DNA of 59,750 bases. Origin: JACMMS01 sp043758775 (GTDB lineage: Bacteria > Pseudomonadota > Gammaproteobacteria > Burkholderiales > Methylophilaceae). The notes under the pieces were generated by a model. The model did no database searches. It was given only the letters and a program-made list of their open reading frames with translations, and had not been told where the DNA came from. The translations under genes and the position numbers were made by a program. Shown here one piece after another: positions 36,478 to 46,700 of this stretch. The stretch lies in contig JAYVMU010000038.1 in assembly GCA_043758775.1 (NCBI GenBank), positions 1-59,750 on the forward strand. Direction: 5' to 3'. Each line of letters opens with the position of its first letter. The first letter of the stretch is position 1.

Positions 36478-37488
36478 TTATGTCGAGCAAGCAAGTGTTT
36501 GCTGCTCACTAGTTGTTACAGTTACTCTACTAAAAACTGGTGGCTGATTTTTCACTGCAATTATATGGGCAAGTACCGAAACTGCGATTTCTGGCGGAGT
36601 GCGGCTTCTGATATCCAAACCTACCGGACCATGCAAACGATTTATTTCATCCGCACTCAAATCAAACAGGGCTAAACGTTCACGACGCTTGATATTGTTG
36701 TTGAGCGAGCCCAATGCCCCTACATAAAATGCGGGGGATTTCAGCGCTTCCAGCAACGCCATATCATCCAGTTTTGGGTCGTGCGTCAGCGCAATGACCG
36801 CTGTACGCGCATCTACCTGTTGCGACAAAACCGCATCATCAGGCATATCACTAATGAGTGAAGTGTGTGGTATATCCCACACTTCACGAAACTCAATTCT
36901 TGGTTCGCAAATTATCACTTCATAATCCAATGCCTGTGCCATTTTCGCCAAGTACTGCGAAGTTTGACCCGCACCGATAATCAGCAAACGCCAACGTGGG
37001 CCATAAACAGTAGTTAGACTATTCCCATCAAAGCTCAACTCATCTTCTGCTGTTGCATCAGCTACTGTGGTAGATAATGTTGAAAGATTCAGCGTACGAG
37101 AAACTAAGCGATGTTGGCTAATTAAACTCAGAATATGCTCAATCCAGCTAGCATCATGTAACGGTTCCAGCACGATGGTGAGTGAGCCACCGCACGGCAA
37201 GCCAAACTGGCGTGCTTCTTCAGTGGTCACACCATAAGTGATGACTTTTGCAGTATCAGCAGATAGCGCACCGGAGCGGGCTTTATCCACCAAATCATCT
37301 TCAATACAACCACCGGAAACTGAACCCACCAGCACACCATCTGCACGCAATGCTAGCGTTGCACCAATTGGACGCGGGCTAGAGCCAAAAGTTTTAACAA
37401 CAGTTGCGAGCCACACTTGCTGGGCATCAACACCCTGTTTAAGCCAATTGCTGGCTGTTTGCAAAACAGAAAAATCTACACTATTCAT
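36478..37488 (-). CDS. xdhC: XdhC/CoxI-family molybdenum cofactor insertion factor
   Basis: Chaperone that protects and sulfurates molybdenum cofactor before insertion into xanthine-oxidase-family enzymes. It has 336 residues. The N-terminal XdhC/CoxI domain includes TFGSSPRPIGATLALR and VSGGCIEDDLV, with the conserved CGGSLTIVLEP. The C-terminal Rossmann domain has IIGAGQTSQYLAKMA, and GPVGLDIRSRTPPEIAVSVLA ends the family signature. It is the first gene of the operon with mocA, iorA and iorB and is divergent from a LysR regulator. Confidence 0.93.
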   Translation of the reverse strand: MNSVDFSVLQTASNWLKQGVDAQQVWLATVVKTFGSSPRPIGATLALRADGVLVGSVSGGCIEDDLVDKARSGALSADTAKVITYGVTTEEARQFGLPCGGSLTIVLEPLHDASWIEHILSLISQHRLVSRTLNLSTLSTTVADATAEDELSFDGNSLTTVYGPRWRLLIIGAGQTSQYLAKMAQALDYEVIICEPRIEFREVWDIPHTSLISDMPDDAVLSQQVDARTAVIALTHDPKLDDMALLEALKSPAFYVGALGSLNNNIKRRERLALFDLSADEINRLHGPVGLDIRSRTPPEIAVSVLAHIIAVKNQPPVFSRVTVTTSEQQTLACST

Positions 37489-37588
37489 AATTTGCTTATC
37501 TGTATAGCCATTTATTTATAATTATAATTTATACGCTGATTATGATGGAGTTATAGCTATCAATAAATGGAAAAATTATGTTTTTAGA

Positions 37589-37605
37589 ATTCCATATTTT
37601 GGAAT
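37589..37605. promoter_or_regulatory. LysR-type operator between xdhC and the LysR gene
   Basis: Perfect inverted repeat ATTCCA-N5-TGGAAT. Its inner part is T-N11-A, the classic LysR-box spacing. It is 36 bases before the LysR start and about 100 bases before xdhC. A second 9-bp pair, CCATTTATT (37508) and AATAAATGG (37562), flanks the same gap and may be a further site. Confidence 0.55.
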
Positions 37606-37640
37606 AATATAAGCATTGTAAAATCATATAAAGATACATC

Positions 37641-38543
37641 ATGCTTAGCAGATTAGAGATGCTGCACATTTTCTACGCAGCCGCAGAATCAAGTAGCTTT
37701 AAAGAAGCGGCGTCCCGCCTAGGACGGTCGCCTCAAGTGGTAACACGCGTTATTAAAAGCCTTGAAGACAACCTAGGTGAGCTACTTTTTCATCGCAACA
37801 CACGCCAAATACGCCTTACAGAATTTGGCTCGCATCTGATTGAATCGTCTCGTGAATCCGTCAATACGCTAGATGCAATTTTTCGTCGTGAAAACAAGCA
37901 AGCTGATTCTGAAATATCAGGATTAGTGCGTATCACAGCACCGACATCGCTAGGCCAGCGCTTTTTATTGCCAGTGTTAAGCCAAATTGCTATTGAATAT
38001 CCACAAATCACCATTGATTTAAGATTATCGAATGTAATAGCGGATGTAGTAAGTGAGCAAATTGATATCGGCATTAGAATTGGCTTTTTACGTGATAGTA
38101 ACTTTATCGCACGCGTAGCTGGCAAGGTTTCATTCTTAATTGTCGGTTCGCCAGAACTGGTTGCTAAAGTGGGGGAACCCCTGCAAATAAAGGATTTAAC
38201 TGATTTCCCTACCATTGCCATACTGGATCACAGTACAGGTAAAGTTTGGCAATGGTTTTTTGCAGACAACCTACAATTTAATGCCAAGAAACCTGCTTTC
38301 ATTACTAATGATCCAGAAACAGAACTGGAAACAGCACTGGCAGGCGTGGGCTATGCGCAAATACCGAGCTTTATGGCAGCACCATATCTGGCAGATGGTC
38401 GCTTAATACAAGTACTGGAAACCTATAAGCCAGAGCCTTGGGATCTGTATATTTATCGACCACAACGCAGCCCAACCCCACAACGTATCCGACTTATTTA
38501 CGACCAGCTATTGGAAGTAATTAGCAATTCAGACAAATTTTGA
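37641..38543 (+). CDS. LysR-family transcriptional regulator
   Basis: Regulator of 300 residues. The N-terminal helix-turn-helix is FYAAAESSSFKEAASRLGRS and QVVTRVIKSLEDNLGELLFHR (about 10-52), followed by the periplasmic-binding-protein-like effector domain beginning VRITAPTSLGQRFLLPVLS. It is divergent from the xdhC-mocA-iorA-iorB operon with an inverted-repeat LysR box between, so it is the likely regulator of that operon. The effector is probably the unknown enzyme substrate. Confidence 0.9.
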   Translation: MLSRLEMLHIFYAAAESSSFKEAASRLGRSPQVVTRVIKSLEDNLGELLFHRNTRQIRLTEFGSHLIESSRESVNTLDAIFRRENKQADSEISGLVRITAPTSLGQRFLLPVLSQIAIEYPQITIDLRLSNVIADVVSEQIDIGIRIGFLRDSNFIARVAGKVSFLIVGSPELVAKVGEPLQIKDLTDFPTIAILDHSTGKVWQWFFADNLQFNAKKPAFITNDPETELETALAGVGYAQIPSFMAAPYLADGRLIQVLETYKPEPWDLYIYRPQRSPTPQRIRLIYDQLLEVISNSDKF

Positions 38544-38552
38544 TTCATTTCT

Positions 38553-39911
38553 TTATGCCTCAGCCTCATCTGCAGCCAGATGATTTCTAACGAAACTAAT
38601 ATGCCCTCTTAAACTATAAAATAAATCACCATAGGATGAAGGTATTTTCATTTTATTCACTGTTTCTTCTATTTGATTTAATCTGTTAAGCAACGCTGCC
38701 TTTTTTTCCATATCGGCTGGATGGCTAAAAGCGTCACGCTCTATCTCAAGCAATGCCTTATACCAGGGATAGATGAGCGAATGAATCCGCCAGCGATAGA
38801 GTGCTGGGGCAAGCTTGACAGCTGGTACTAATAACAAAACAATCGGTACCAGTACGGCCAAAATACGATTAATTAGACTAGCGAGCCAAAATGGAAAGTT
38901 ACGATATAAAAAACTTTTACCTGATGTGTAATAGCGGGTGGCATCCGGGCTAATTCGAAACTCTTGTTCAATTGGCGCAGGAAATTCCCCACTTTTTCTA
39001 AACATCCCAGCAGAGCCATGTACCTCGCGTGCGGCTTCTAGTAGTAAATCGGACAATGCTGGATGTAACCCTTTTTTCGCGACTAACTCAACTGCTGGTG
39101 CGATAAGATACAGATCTTCAGTTGGGATATTTTTACCTAAATCTAATGCACCTTGGGGTAATACCAACTTGTTTAAATATTTTATGCGGCGAGTATAGCC
39201 ATCGGCTTGAGTGAAATTAAATATATGAATATTGGGCGTTTCAACTAATCCTTTTATCAAATCGGTTGATGCAGAGTCACCCATAATAAACAGTGCATCA
39301 ATACGATTCTCCAATAAAGCTTTAACCGCATCTTTAGCCTCACTATCCATGAGCACGGTGTTGTTTACTCCCAACCCATTCGCCTTTAATAACGTCAGAG
39401 CAAGTGTGCGAGTGCCGCTGCCGTTTGGACCTATAGATATTTTCTTGCCCTTAAAATCGGATAGCAGCTTTTCATTCTCTCCGCGGTAAAAAACAAATAA
39501 TGGCTGATAGGAAATACTACCGAGTGAGATTAAATTTTCAATATCAAGACCATCAGTTTCTCCACCTTGTACAAACCCTACATCAACGTTACTGTTTTTG
39601 CTGGTCAGCATTTTCAAGTTGTCTGCTGAACCATCTGAAGGCCGTATTGTGACAACAACTCCCTGCTTTTTTAAGATATCTCTATATTTAACTGCATTCT
39701 TATAAAATGTGCTGCCGACAGGTCCGCTGGCAATGACCAACTTGGTAGGCGCTGCCGCATTGATGAACGAGAAAGCTATTGCACAAATAATTAGGACAAA
39801 TAAAACAATAGCGCACATAGTCAAAATAAAACTACGGCCATATAGTTCACTTAACCTATTCATCACGCTTTTAATCATTAGTTTTATCTGCATATTACTT
39901 TCGTTTGCCAC
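38553..39911 (-). CDS. Membrane-anchored TAXI-family solute-binding protein without a TRAP permease
   Basis: TAXI (TRAP-associated extracytoplasmic immunogenic) binding domain flanked by membrane segments, 452 residues. An N-terminal segment (about 29-52) leads to VIASGPVGSTFYKNAVKYRD and later ISIGPNGSGTRTLALTLLKANG, the family blocks; a second segment (about 342-366, AVLVPIVLLLVPAV) is followed by a cytoplasmic helical tail of about 80 residues. No TRAP permease gene is nearby. It is divergent from a two-component system, which suggests a sensory or accessory role rather than transport; that is inference. The gene converges with the LysR gene at nine bases. Confidence 0.85.
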   Translation of the reverse strand: MANESNMQIKLMIKSVMNRLSELYGRSFILTMCAIVLFVLIICAIAFSFINAAAPTKLVIASGPVGSTFYKNAVKYRDILKKQGVVVTIRPSDGSADNLKMLTSKNSNVDVGFVQGGETDGLDIENLISLGSISYQPLFVFYRGENEKLLSDFKGKKISIGPNGSGTRTLALTLLKANGLGVNNTVLMDSEAKDAVKALLENRIDALFIMGDSASTDLIKGLVETPNIHIFNFTQADGYTRRIKYLNKLVLPQGALDLGKNIPTEDLYLIAPAVELVAKKGLHPALSDLLLEAAREVHGSAGMFRKSGEFPAPIEQEFRISPDATRYYTSGKSFLYRNFPFWLASLINRILAVLVPIVLLLVPAVKLAPALYRWRIHSLIYPWYKALLEIERDAFSHPADMEKKAALLNRLNQIEETVNKMKIPSSYGDLFYSLRGHISFVRNHLAADEAEA

Positions 39912-39995
39912 GCTTACATTTCATCTTATGCAAGCTTCTCAATTAATGAAAGCCAGTCATGACTATAAAGCATTCACCATCAACCTATTATAGCT

Positions 39996-40011
39996 GTTAC
40001 AAATCGATACA
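39996..40011 (+). promoter_or_regulatory. Tandem OmpR-type site before the response regulator gene
   Basis: GTTACA-N4-GATACA, two 6-mers with 10-bp period, 46 bases before the response regulator start and 85 bases from the divergent TAXI gene. The same pattern, GTTACA-N4-GATACT, lies before mdtA at 51459. OmpR-class regulators bind such direct repeats. Confidence 0.5.
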
Positions 40012-40057
40012 AAAACACGTCATTTTTTGAAAGTAACAGGTATACCATTACAACTAA

Positions 40058-40825
40058 ATGAATCGCACAAATAAGGAACCGCAAGTGCTAGGTACGGCTA
40101 ATATTGAAACAGATATGAACATCCTCATTGTTGATGATGATTTGGATATCCGAACATTACTGGCAGAGTATCTGGAAGTCTATGGTTGTACAACATTGCT
40201 AGCGGCAGATGGTCAGGAAATGTGGGAAGTTATTAATCGGCACCCCGTAAGCCTAATCGTACTTGACCTCAATCTGCCCGGTAGAGATGGCCTTACGCTA
40301 TGCCGTGAACTACGTGAAAAATCGGATTTACCTATTATTATGCTTACCGCCAGAACGGCACCGTTTGACCGTGTGTTAGGTCTGGAAATGGGGGCTGACG
40401 ATTATGTCTGTAAGCCATTTGAACCGCGTGAGCTACTTTCACGCATACGCAGCGTGTTAAGGCGCTTCAATTCTCCCAGCAATGAAAGAAAATCCGATGC
40501 AATCAACCGCATTCAATTCGCCGGTTGGACACTAGACCTCGTCACGCGGCACTTAATCAATCCGCAAGGTGTTATCGTTTCCATTTCTGGCTCTGAATAT
40601 CGGCTATTAAAAATATTTCTCGATAGCCCTAATCAGATATTAAATCGTGACCATATTTTGAACCTGACTCAGGGGCGTGATGCAGATCCATTTGATCGCT
40701 CAATCGACATTCAGGTCAGCCGCTTAAGGCAAAAACTAGAGGAAGATTCAAAAGATCCGCAAATCATTAAAACTGTACGTAATGAGGGCTATATTCTTGC
40801 GACACAAATACAGGTTGAAAGCTGA
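40058..40825 (+). CDS. OmpR-family response regulator
   Basis: DNA-binding response regulator of 255 residues. The receiver domain (about 21-135) has the acidic pair in LIVDDDLDI, phosphoacceptor Asp70 in IVLDLNLPG, the Thr in IIMLTAR and Lys in DYVCKPFEP. The C-terminal winged helix ends IKTVRNEGYILA. A second in-frame ATG at residue 20 (just before NILIVDDD) is a possible start. The gene overlaps the kinase by one base (TGATG). It probably controls itself and the mdtABC-type pump; the closest functional analogue is BaeR, by context only. Confidence 0.92.
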   Translation: MNRTNKEPQVLGTANIETDMNILIVDDDLDIRTLLAEYLEVYGCTTLLAADGQEMWEVINRHPVSLIVLDLNLPGRDGLTLCRELREKSDLPIIMLTARTAPFDRVLGLEMGADDYVCKPFEPRELLSRIRSVLRRFNSPSNERKSDAINRIQFAGWTLDLVTRHLINPQGVIVSISGSEYRLLKIFLDSPNQILNRDHILNLTQGRDADPFDRSIDIQVSRLRQKLEEDSKDPQIIKTVRNEGYILATQIQVES

Positions 40826-42186
40826 TGTTTAAATATTTTGCCCACTCCATGACCAGCCGTTTCTTTCTCATTCTGCTGTGCGGAACCTTAGCTTCGGCTG
40901 CTTTAACCTTATTACTAGCAGCCTACGAGAGTAAAGGCATGCTAGACCAAATCCGGACACGCCATCTGGCTGAGCGTATTGAACAAATGATACTCACGCT
41001 AGAAGTCACACCAGCAGAATCCAGAGAAAAGTTTGCCAGTATCGTAGCTAAATCCGGCATTCGCATTAATTTCTCAGCGCAAAATAACTTAAAGGATGCA
41101 ACTACTGACAATGAATTCACTATGGCACTCACCAAAATACTCGGCGAAAATAGAAATATCGCCACCTATAAACGTATTGATATTGACTGTCCAATACGAC
41201 CAGATTTGCTAGGCAAAACAAGATCTGCTTTAGCGCTACAGTGCCGTACAGTTACTGCCACCCTACAAGATGGGACTTTCTTGCGTATTGATGTCGCTTC
41301 ACCACCCGATAAATTGCCACTACCCTTTCAATTAGACTTTTTCCCTTATTTATTAATTTTTTTAATTTGTGTAGCTACTTTAGCTTTCCTAATTGCACAT
41401 TTAGCAACAAAGCCTATACGTACATTAGCGCAGGCAGCACAAGACTTAGGACGTGACTTAGAACGTCCACACCTTTCAGAAGACAAAGGGCCTATCGAGG
41501 TACGTGAAGCAGCTAGTGCATTCAATAATATGCAATCACAGATTCGTCATTTTGTTGAAGAACGCACTTACATGCTGGCGGCTATCGCGCATGATCTGCA
41601 AACACCGCTCACCCGACTACGACTGCGGCTGGAAAAAGTAGCTGATGAAACGCTGCGCACTAAACTGATCAACGATTTAGCACTAACGCAGGATATTGTA
41701 AAAGAAGGTTTAGATTTGGCGCGTAGCTTTTACGTTGAAGAACCCTATGAGCTTATGGACATGGACTCACTGATTGACACACTGTGCAACGATGCAACGG
41801 ATGCCGGACTGGAAGTCAGCCAAAGTGGTAAAGTAGGCGTACCGGTGATGGTGCGACCGAATGCTTTGCGGCGCTGCTTGCTCAATCTCATTGATAATGC
41901 CGTTAAGTATGGAGAATTCGCACATATTTCTGTTAAACGCGAAGGTCAGAAAGTCACGGTAACCATCATAGATGGTGGTCCAGGCATCCCAGAACATCAG
42001 CTACAAAAAGTGCTGCAGCCATTTATGAGACTAGAAGATTCACGTTCAAGAGCTTCTGGCGGCACTGGCCTGGGCTTAACTATTGCAAAAAACATTGCAG
42101 AAAAACACCGGGGTACGCTGCGTTTACGCAATATTAACGATGAGGAATTTGGACTAGAAGTGACCCTAGAAATGATGGTAGCCTAA
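40825..42186 (+). CDS. Sensor histidine kinase
   Basis: Membrane sensor kinase of 453 residues. Membrane segments at about 13-33 and 173-193 enclose a periplasmic domain of about 140 residues with a cysteine pair (Cys122, Cys140). HAMP follows, then the dimerization domain with phosphoacceptor His256 in IAHDLQTPLTRL, then the ATPase domain (NLIDNAVKYG, DGGPGIP, GGTGLGLTIA). It is coupled to the response regulator by a one-base overlap and converges with the pump operon only 12 bases apart. The signal is unknown. Confidence 0.93.
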   Translation: MFKYFAHSMTSRFFLILLCGTLASAALTLLLAAYESKGMLDQIRTRHLAERIEQMILTLEVTPAESREKFASIVAKSGIRINFSAQNNLKDATTDNEFTMALTKILGENRNIATYKRIDIDCPIRPDLLGKTRSALALQCRTVTATLQDGTFLRIDVASPPDKLPLPFQLDFFPYLLIFLICVATLAFLIAHLATKPIRTLAQAAQDLGRDLERPHLSEDKGPIEVREAASAFNNMQSQIRHFVEERTYMLAAIAHDLQTPLTRLRLRLEKVADETLRTKLINDLALTQDIVKEGLDLARSFYVEEPYELMDMDSLIDTLCNDATDAGLEVSQSGKVGVPVMVRPNALRRCLLNLIDNAVKYGEFAHISVKREGQKVTVTIIDGGPGIPEHQLQKVLQPFMRLEDSRSRASGGTGLGLTIAKNIAEKHRGTLRLRNINDEEFGLEVTLEMMVA

Positions 42187-42198
42187 ACGAAACCAAAC

Positions 42199-43692
42199 TT
42201 ATTTTTTAGTATCATTTTTTGTGGTATTGCTATTTTCAACCGTATTCAGCGCACTGCTATTCCACCCACCACCCAATGCCTTAATCAACAACACCGCCGC
42301 AGACAACTGGCTACTTTGCACCGTGAGCGCTGTTCTTTCATTATTCAATGCAATCGCTTCTGCATTAATCACGTTGATATAAGTCACCACCCCAGCTTTA
42401 TACTGATTAGTGGCAATCTGTGCGGATTCACGTGCTGATTTCACGGCATCGGCCTGTAATTGTGCTTCTTCGTCAAGAATACGTAATGCAGCCAAATTAT
42501 CTTCCACTTCCTGAAATGCGGTCAATACAGCAAGCCGGTAATTAGCAGCCGTTTCATCATAAACCGCCACGGCCTGAGCCGTTTGAGCCTTACGCAAACC
42601 GCCGTCAAAAATGGTCTGCGCTAAGGCTGCGCCTAACGTCCAGAAACGACTTGGGTATGTTAGCCACTGCGAAAAACTGCGACTTTGAAAACCTAAGGTT
42701 GCCGACAGTGTCAGCGCTGGGTAATAGGCGGCTTCTGCTACACCAATCTTGGCATTAGCAGCTGCAGCACGCCGTTCAGCGCCAGCAATATCCGGACGGC
42801 GTTCCAGCAATGCAGAAGGAATACCCAGTGGTATCAACGGCGGTGTAATCACAAATGCAGTAGTCGCTACCGGAATGTTAAATTCAGCGGGTGCTTTGCC
42901 CAGCAAAACGGCAATGGCATGTTCCAACTGCGCACGCTGCACGCCCACATCCACCGCTTGTGCTTTGGCTGATTTAAGCTGGGTTTCTGCAGCCACCACA
43001 TCAGCGCGTGCCACAACGCCAACCGCATACTGATTTTGCGTAAGTTTGAGAGATTTCTCATAGGCCGTGACCGTATCGTCCAGTAATTTTTTTCTGGCAT
43101 CCGCAATACGCAGTAAAAAATAATTCTGTGTTAGCTGCGCCTGAGCACTTAGCTTGGCAGCTTCAATATCGGCGGCGCTGGCTTGCAGGCTGGCATCACC
43201 AGCCTCAACCGAGCGCTTTATCTGGCCCCAGATATCGGGTTCCCAACTTGCATCTAGGCTAGTACGATAAGTGTTATTAATTTGTGGATCGAAATTAGTT
43301 ACATTGGCATTGTTACTGGCAGGTTTACTGCGGTTAACAGACAGGCCACCAGTAACAGTTGGATAATAAGCAGCACTGACTTGCTGTGATAAGGCGCGCG
43401 CTTGGGCGTACTGCGCCTCTACCGCACGAATATTGAGATTGGAGACTTCTACCTGTGCCACTAAAGCATTGAGTTCGCTATCACCGAATAACTCCCACCA
43501 TTGTCCTTTGGGCAAGGTATCTTGTGGCGCCGCGACTTTCCAGCCTTGCTGCTCCTTAAACGCCGCGGGTACTTGCACTTCAGGTTTTACATAGTTTGGC
43601 CCCATAGTGCAGGCGCTCAGCAGGCAACCGCCTGCTAGGCTCGCCATCACAGCCAATTGCAAAATTCGGTTTACTTTAAGTACATTAGGCAT
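42199..43692 (-). CDS. Outer-membrane efflux channel (NodT/OprM family) of the RND pump
   Basis: Outer-membrane lipoprotein of 497 residues that forms the TolC-like exit duct. The lipobox LLSAC is at about residue 27. The family start ACTMGPNYVKPEVQVPAAF and the repeat blocks ARALSQQVSAAYYPTVTGG and AKIGVAEAAYYPALTLSATL are present. GAGGAG before the ATG is a strong ribosome-binding site. It is the last gene of the mdtA-mdtB-mdtC operon, 17 bases after the second transporter. Confidence 0.92.
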   Translation of the reverse strand: MPNVLKVNRILQLAVMASLAGGCLLSACTMGPNYVKPEVQVPAAFKEQQGWKVAAPQDTLPKGQWWELFGDSELNALVAQVEVSNLNIRAVEAQYAQARALSQQVSAAYYPTVTGGLSVNRSKPASNNANVTNFDPQINNTYRTSLDASWEPDIWGQIKRSVEAGDASLQASAADIEAAKLSAQAQLTQNYFLLRIADARKKLLDDTVTAYEKSLKLTQNQYAVGVVARADVVAAETQLKSAKAQAVDVGVQRAQLEHAIAVLLGKAPAEFNIPVATTAFVITPPLIPLGIPSALLERRPDIAGAERRAAAANAKIGVAEAAYYPALTLSATLGFQSRSFSQWLTYPSRFWTLGAALAQTIFDGGLRKAQTAQAVAVYDETAANYRLAVLTAFQEVEDNLAALRILDEEAQLQADAVKSARESAQIATNQYKAGVVTYINVINAEAIALNNERTALTVQSSQLSAAVLLIKALGGGWNSSALNTVENSNTTKNDTKK

Positions 43693-43709
43693 TACAACAA
43701 CTCCTCAAA

Positions 43710-46700
43710 CTATTTTTCCAGACTTAAACGCCCAACTTGCGGTCTGAATACTTGACGCCACCAAATACTGAGTCGATCAAGATAAAGGTAGACCACTGGT
43801 GTGGTATATAACGTCAACATTTGGCTAAAAATCAGACCACCAACAATCGCAATGCCTAACGGCTGACGTAACTCATGGCCTACGCCAGAGCCTAGCGCTA
43901 ATGGCAATGCGCCGAGTAATGCAGCCATCGTGGTCATCATAATCGGTCGGAAGCGTAACTGGCAGGCCTCATAAATGGCATCGCGCGAGCTTAAGCCGCG
44001 GCTGCGTTCGGCATCTATGGCAAAATCAATCATCATAATGGCGTTCTTCTTAACGATACCCACTAACAGCAGCACGCCTATCATCGCCATAATATTGAAC
44101 TCTACCTTAAACAGCAGTAATGCTAGCAACGCGCCCACACCAGCAGATGGCAAAGTCGATAAAATAGTGAGTGGGTGAATATAACTCTCATACAAAATAC
44201 CTAGTACGATATAGATTGTGAGCAAGGCTGCCAAAATCAACCACAGTTGATTACTCAGTGACTCCTGAAATACCTTGGCCGTGCCTTGAAAGCTGCCATG
44301 CACTGAATCTGGTACGCCTATGCGCTTCATCGCATTGTTAATGGCAATAGTAGCGTTGGATAATGATATTTTTTCAGGCAGATTAAATGAGATGGTAGTC
44401 GCAGCAAACTGCCCCTGATGATTCACTACCAAAGCAGTGTTAGTTGGACCAAAACTAGCGAATGTCATTAAGGGCACTGCCGTATTGCTACCACCAGCAG
44501 CTGGCACGATAATCTGCACATCACGCAGTGATTCTGGACTTTGCCAATATTGTGGTGCTGCTTCCATGACCACTTTGTACTGATTAAGTGGATTATAGAT
44601 TGTCGAAATCTGCCGTTGACCAAACCAATTATTTAAGGTTGAATCGATCTGCTGCATACTGATACCTAATCTGGATGCGGCATCTCTATCGACCGCAATC
44701 ATGGTCTGTAAGCCTTTATCCTGACTATCTGTATTGACGTCAACCAGCTCAGGCAGTTTGGAAAATGCATCTTTTATCAAAGGTTCCCATTTACGCAGAT
44801 CAGTTAAGCTATCTGCCTGCAGCGTATATTGATATTGTGCACCAGCAGAACGACCACCAACCCGGATATCCTGTTCAGTTTGCAAAGTAAGTTTAGATCC
44901 CGCTTCGTGAGCGGTCTTTGCCCGAATACGTGCAATAAACTGATCACTCGTCACATCGCGCTCGGCAGCGGGTTTAAGTGTGATTGTCATACGTGCAGTG
45001 TTACGTGAACTGCCACCAGTTGCTGCAGTAAAGCTTTGTACGGCGCGGTCAGCTTTGATAATACCCACATATCGATTGAGTTTATCCAACATGGCTTGAT
45101 AAGAAATCGCCTGATCGGCAACGATATTGCCAGAAATTATACCGCTATCCTGTTGTGGAAAAAAACCTTTAGGCACGACAACATACAGCCACACATTTAA
45201 AGCCACGGTCGCAAATAAAATCAGCAACATCAATGGGCTAAACCTGAGCGCCCAGGCCAAAGAGCGTGCATAGCCACTTTGCATGGCCTCTAAGGTTTTG
45301 CGTGCAATACGTGCTAGCTTATGCTCATGCTTAACCCAATCCGGTTTTCTATTACGCAATAGATAAGCGCACATCATAGGTGTGGTAGTCAATGAAATAA
45401 CCAGCGAAACCAGCACTGCAACCGCCAGTGTAATTGAAAACTCACTTAACAACCGGCCAACCAGGCCACCCATCATGATCACAGGAATAAACACGGCAAC
45501 TAGTGAAATACTCATGGAAAGTACGGTAAAACCTACCTCCTTAGCACCTTTTAATGCGGCTTGGAATGGACTCAAGCCATTTTCTATATGACGGGATATG
45601 TTTTCTAGTACCACCACCGCATCATCAACCACAAAGCCAGTCGCAACAGTCAGTGCCATTAAAGACAAATTATCCAAACTAAATCCAAATAGATACATTG
45701 CTGCAAACGTCACAATCAGCGAAACGGGTACCGCCACCGCTGGAATCAAGGTGGCCCGCGGGTTGCGCAAAAACACGAAGACGACAAAAATCACCAAGCC
45801 GATTGAGATAGCTAAAGTACGTTCGATTTCATGTAACGATGCACGTATAGTCGGTGTGCGGTCTAGCACAATCTCAATTTTAATGGCACTAGGAATAGAA
45901 GCATGCAACTCAGGCAGCAGCGCTTTTACATGGTCAATAGTTTCTACTACATTGGCTCCAGGCTGACGCCGTAAATGAATCAGTACCGCTGGCTTCCCGT
46001 TGGCACTACCAAAATTACGCACATCCTGCACTGAGTCCTTCACCGTAGCCACATCTGACAAGCGTACTACCACACCATTTTTGACCGAGATAATAAGGTT
46101 GGCATATTCGGCAGCTGCATTCAGTTGATCGTTGGCACCAACTTGCCAATGACGACTGTCATCCTCAACGAAACCTTTGGGGCGGTTAGCATTGGTAGTC
46201 GCCACCATAGTACGTACAGTTTCAGTATCAATTCCATAACGCGCTAGCGCTAAAGGATTAAGCTCTATGCGTATTGAAGGTTGCGAACCACCATCCACAT
46301 CCACTTCACCGATACCGTCTACCTGAGAAAGCTTCTGCGCCACAATGGAGTCGGCAATATCATAAATCTGCGCAGTTGTCATGGTTTCAGAAGTCATGGC
46401 TAAATCCATGACGGGCGCATTGGCAGGGTTCACCTTACGATAGCTCGGATTGCGATTTAAACTGGTTGGCAACAAACTACGCGCACCATTAATCGCCGCT
46501 TGTACATCACTTGCTGCACCATTAACAGCTCGACTTAGATCGAACTGCAAAATGATACGGCTTGAGCCTAAACTGCTGTAGGAAGTCATCTCCGTGACGC
46601 CAGCAATACGCCCCAGTGCACGTTCTAGGGGGGTTGCTACAGTAGAAGCCATGGTTTCTGGGCTGGCCCCAGCTAATTGCGCCTGTATAAAAACAGTTGG

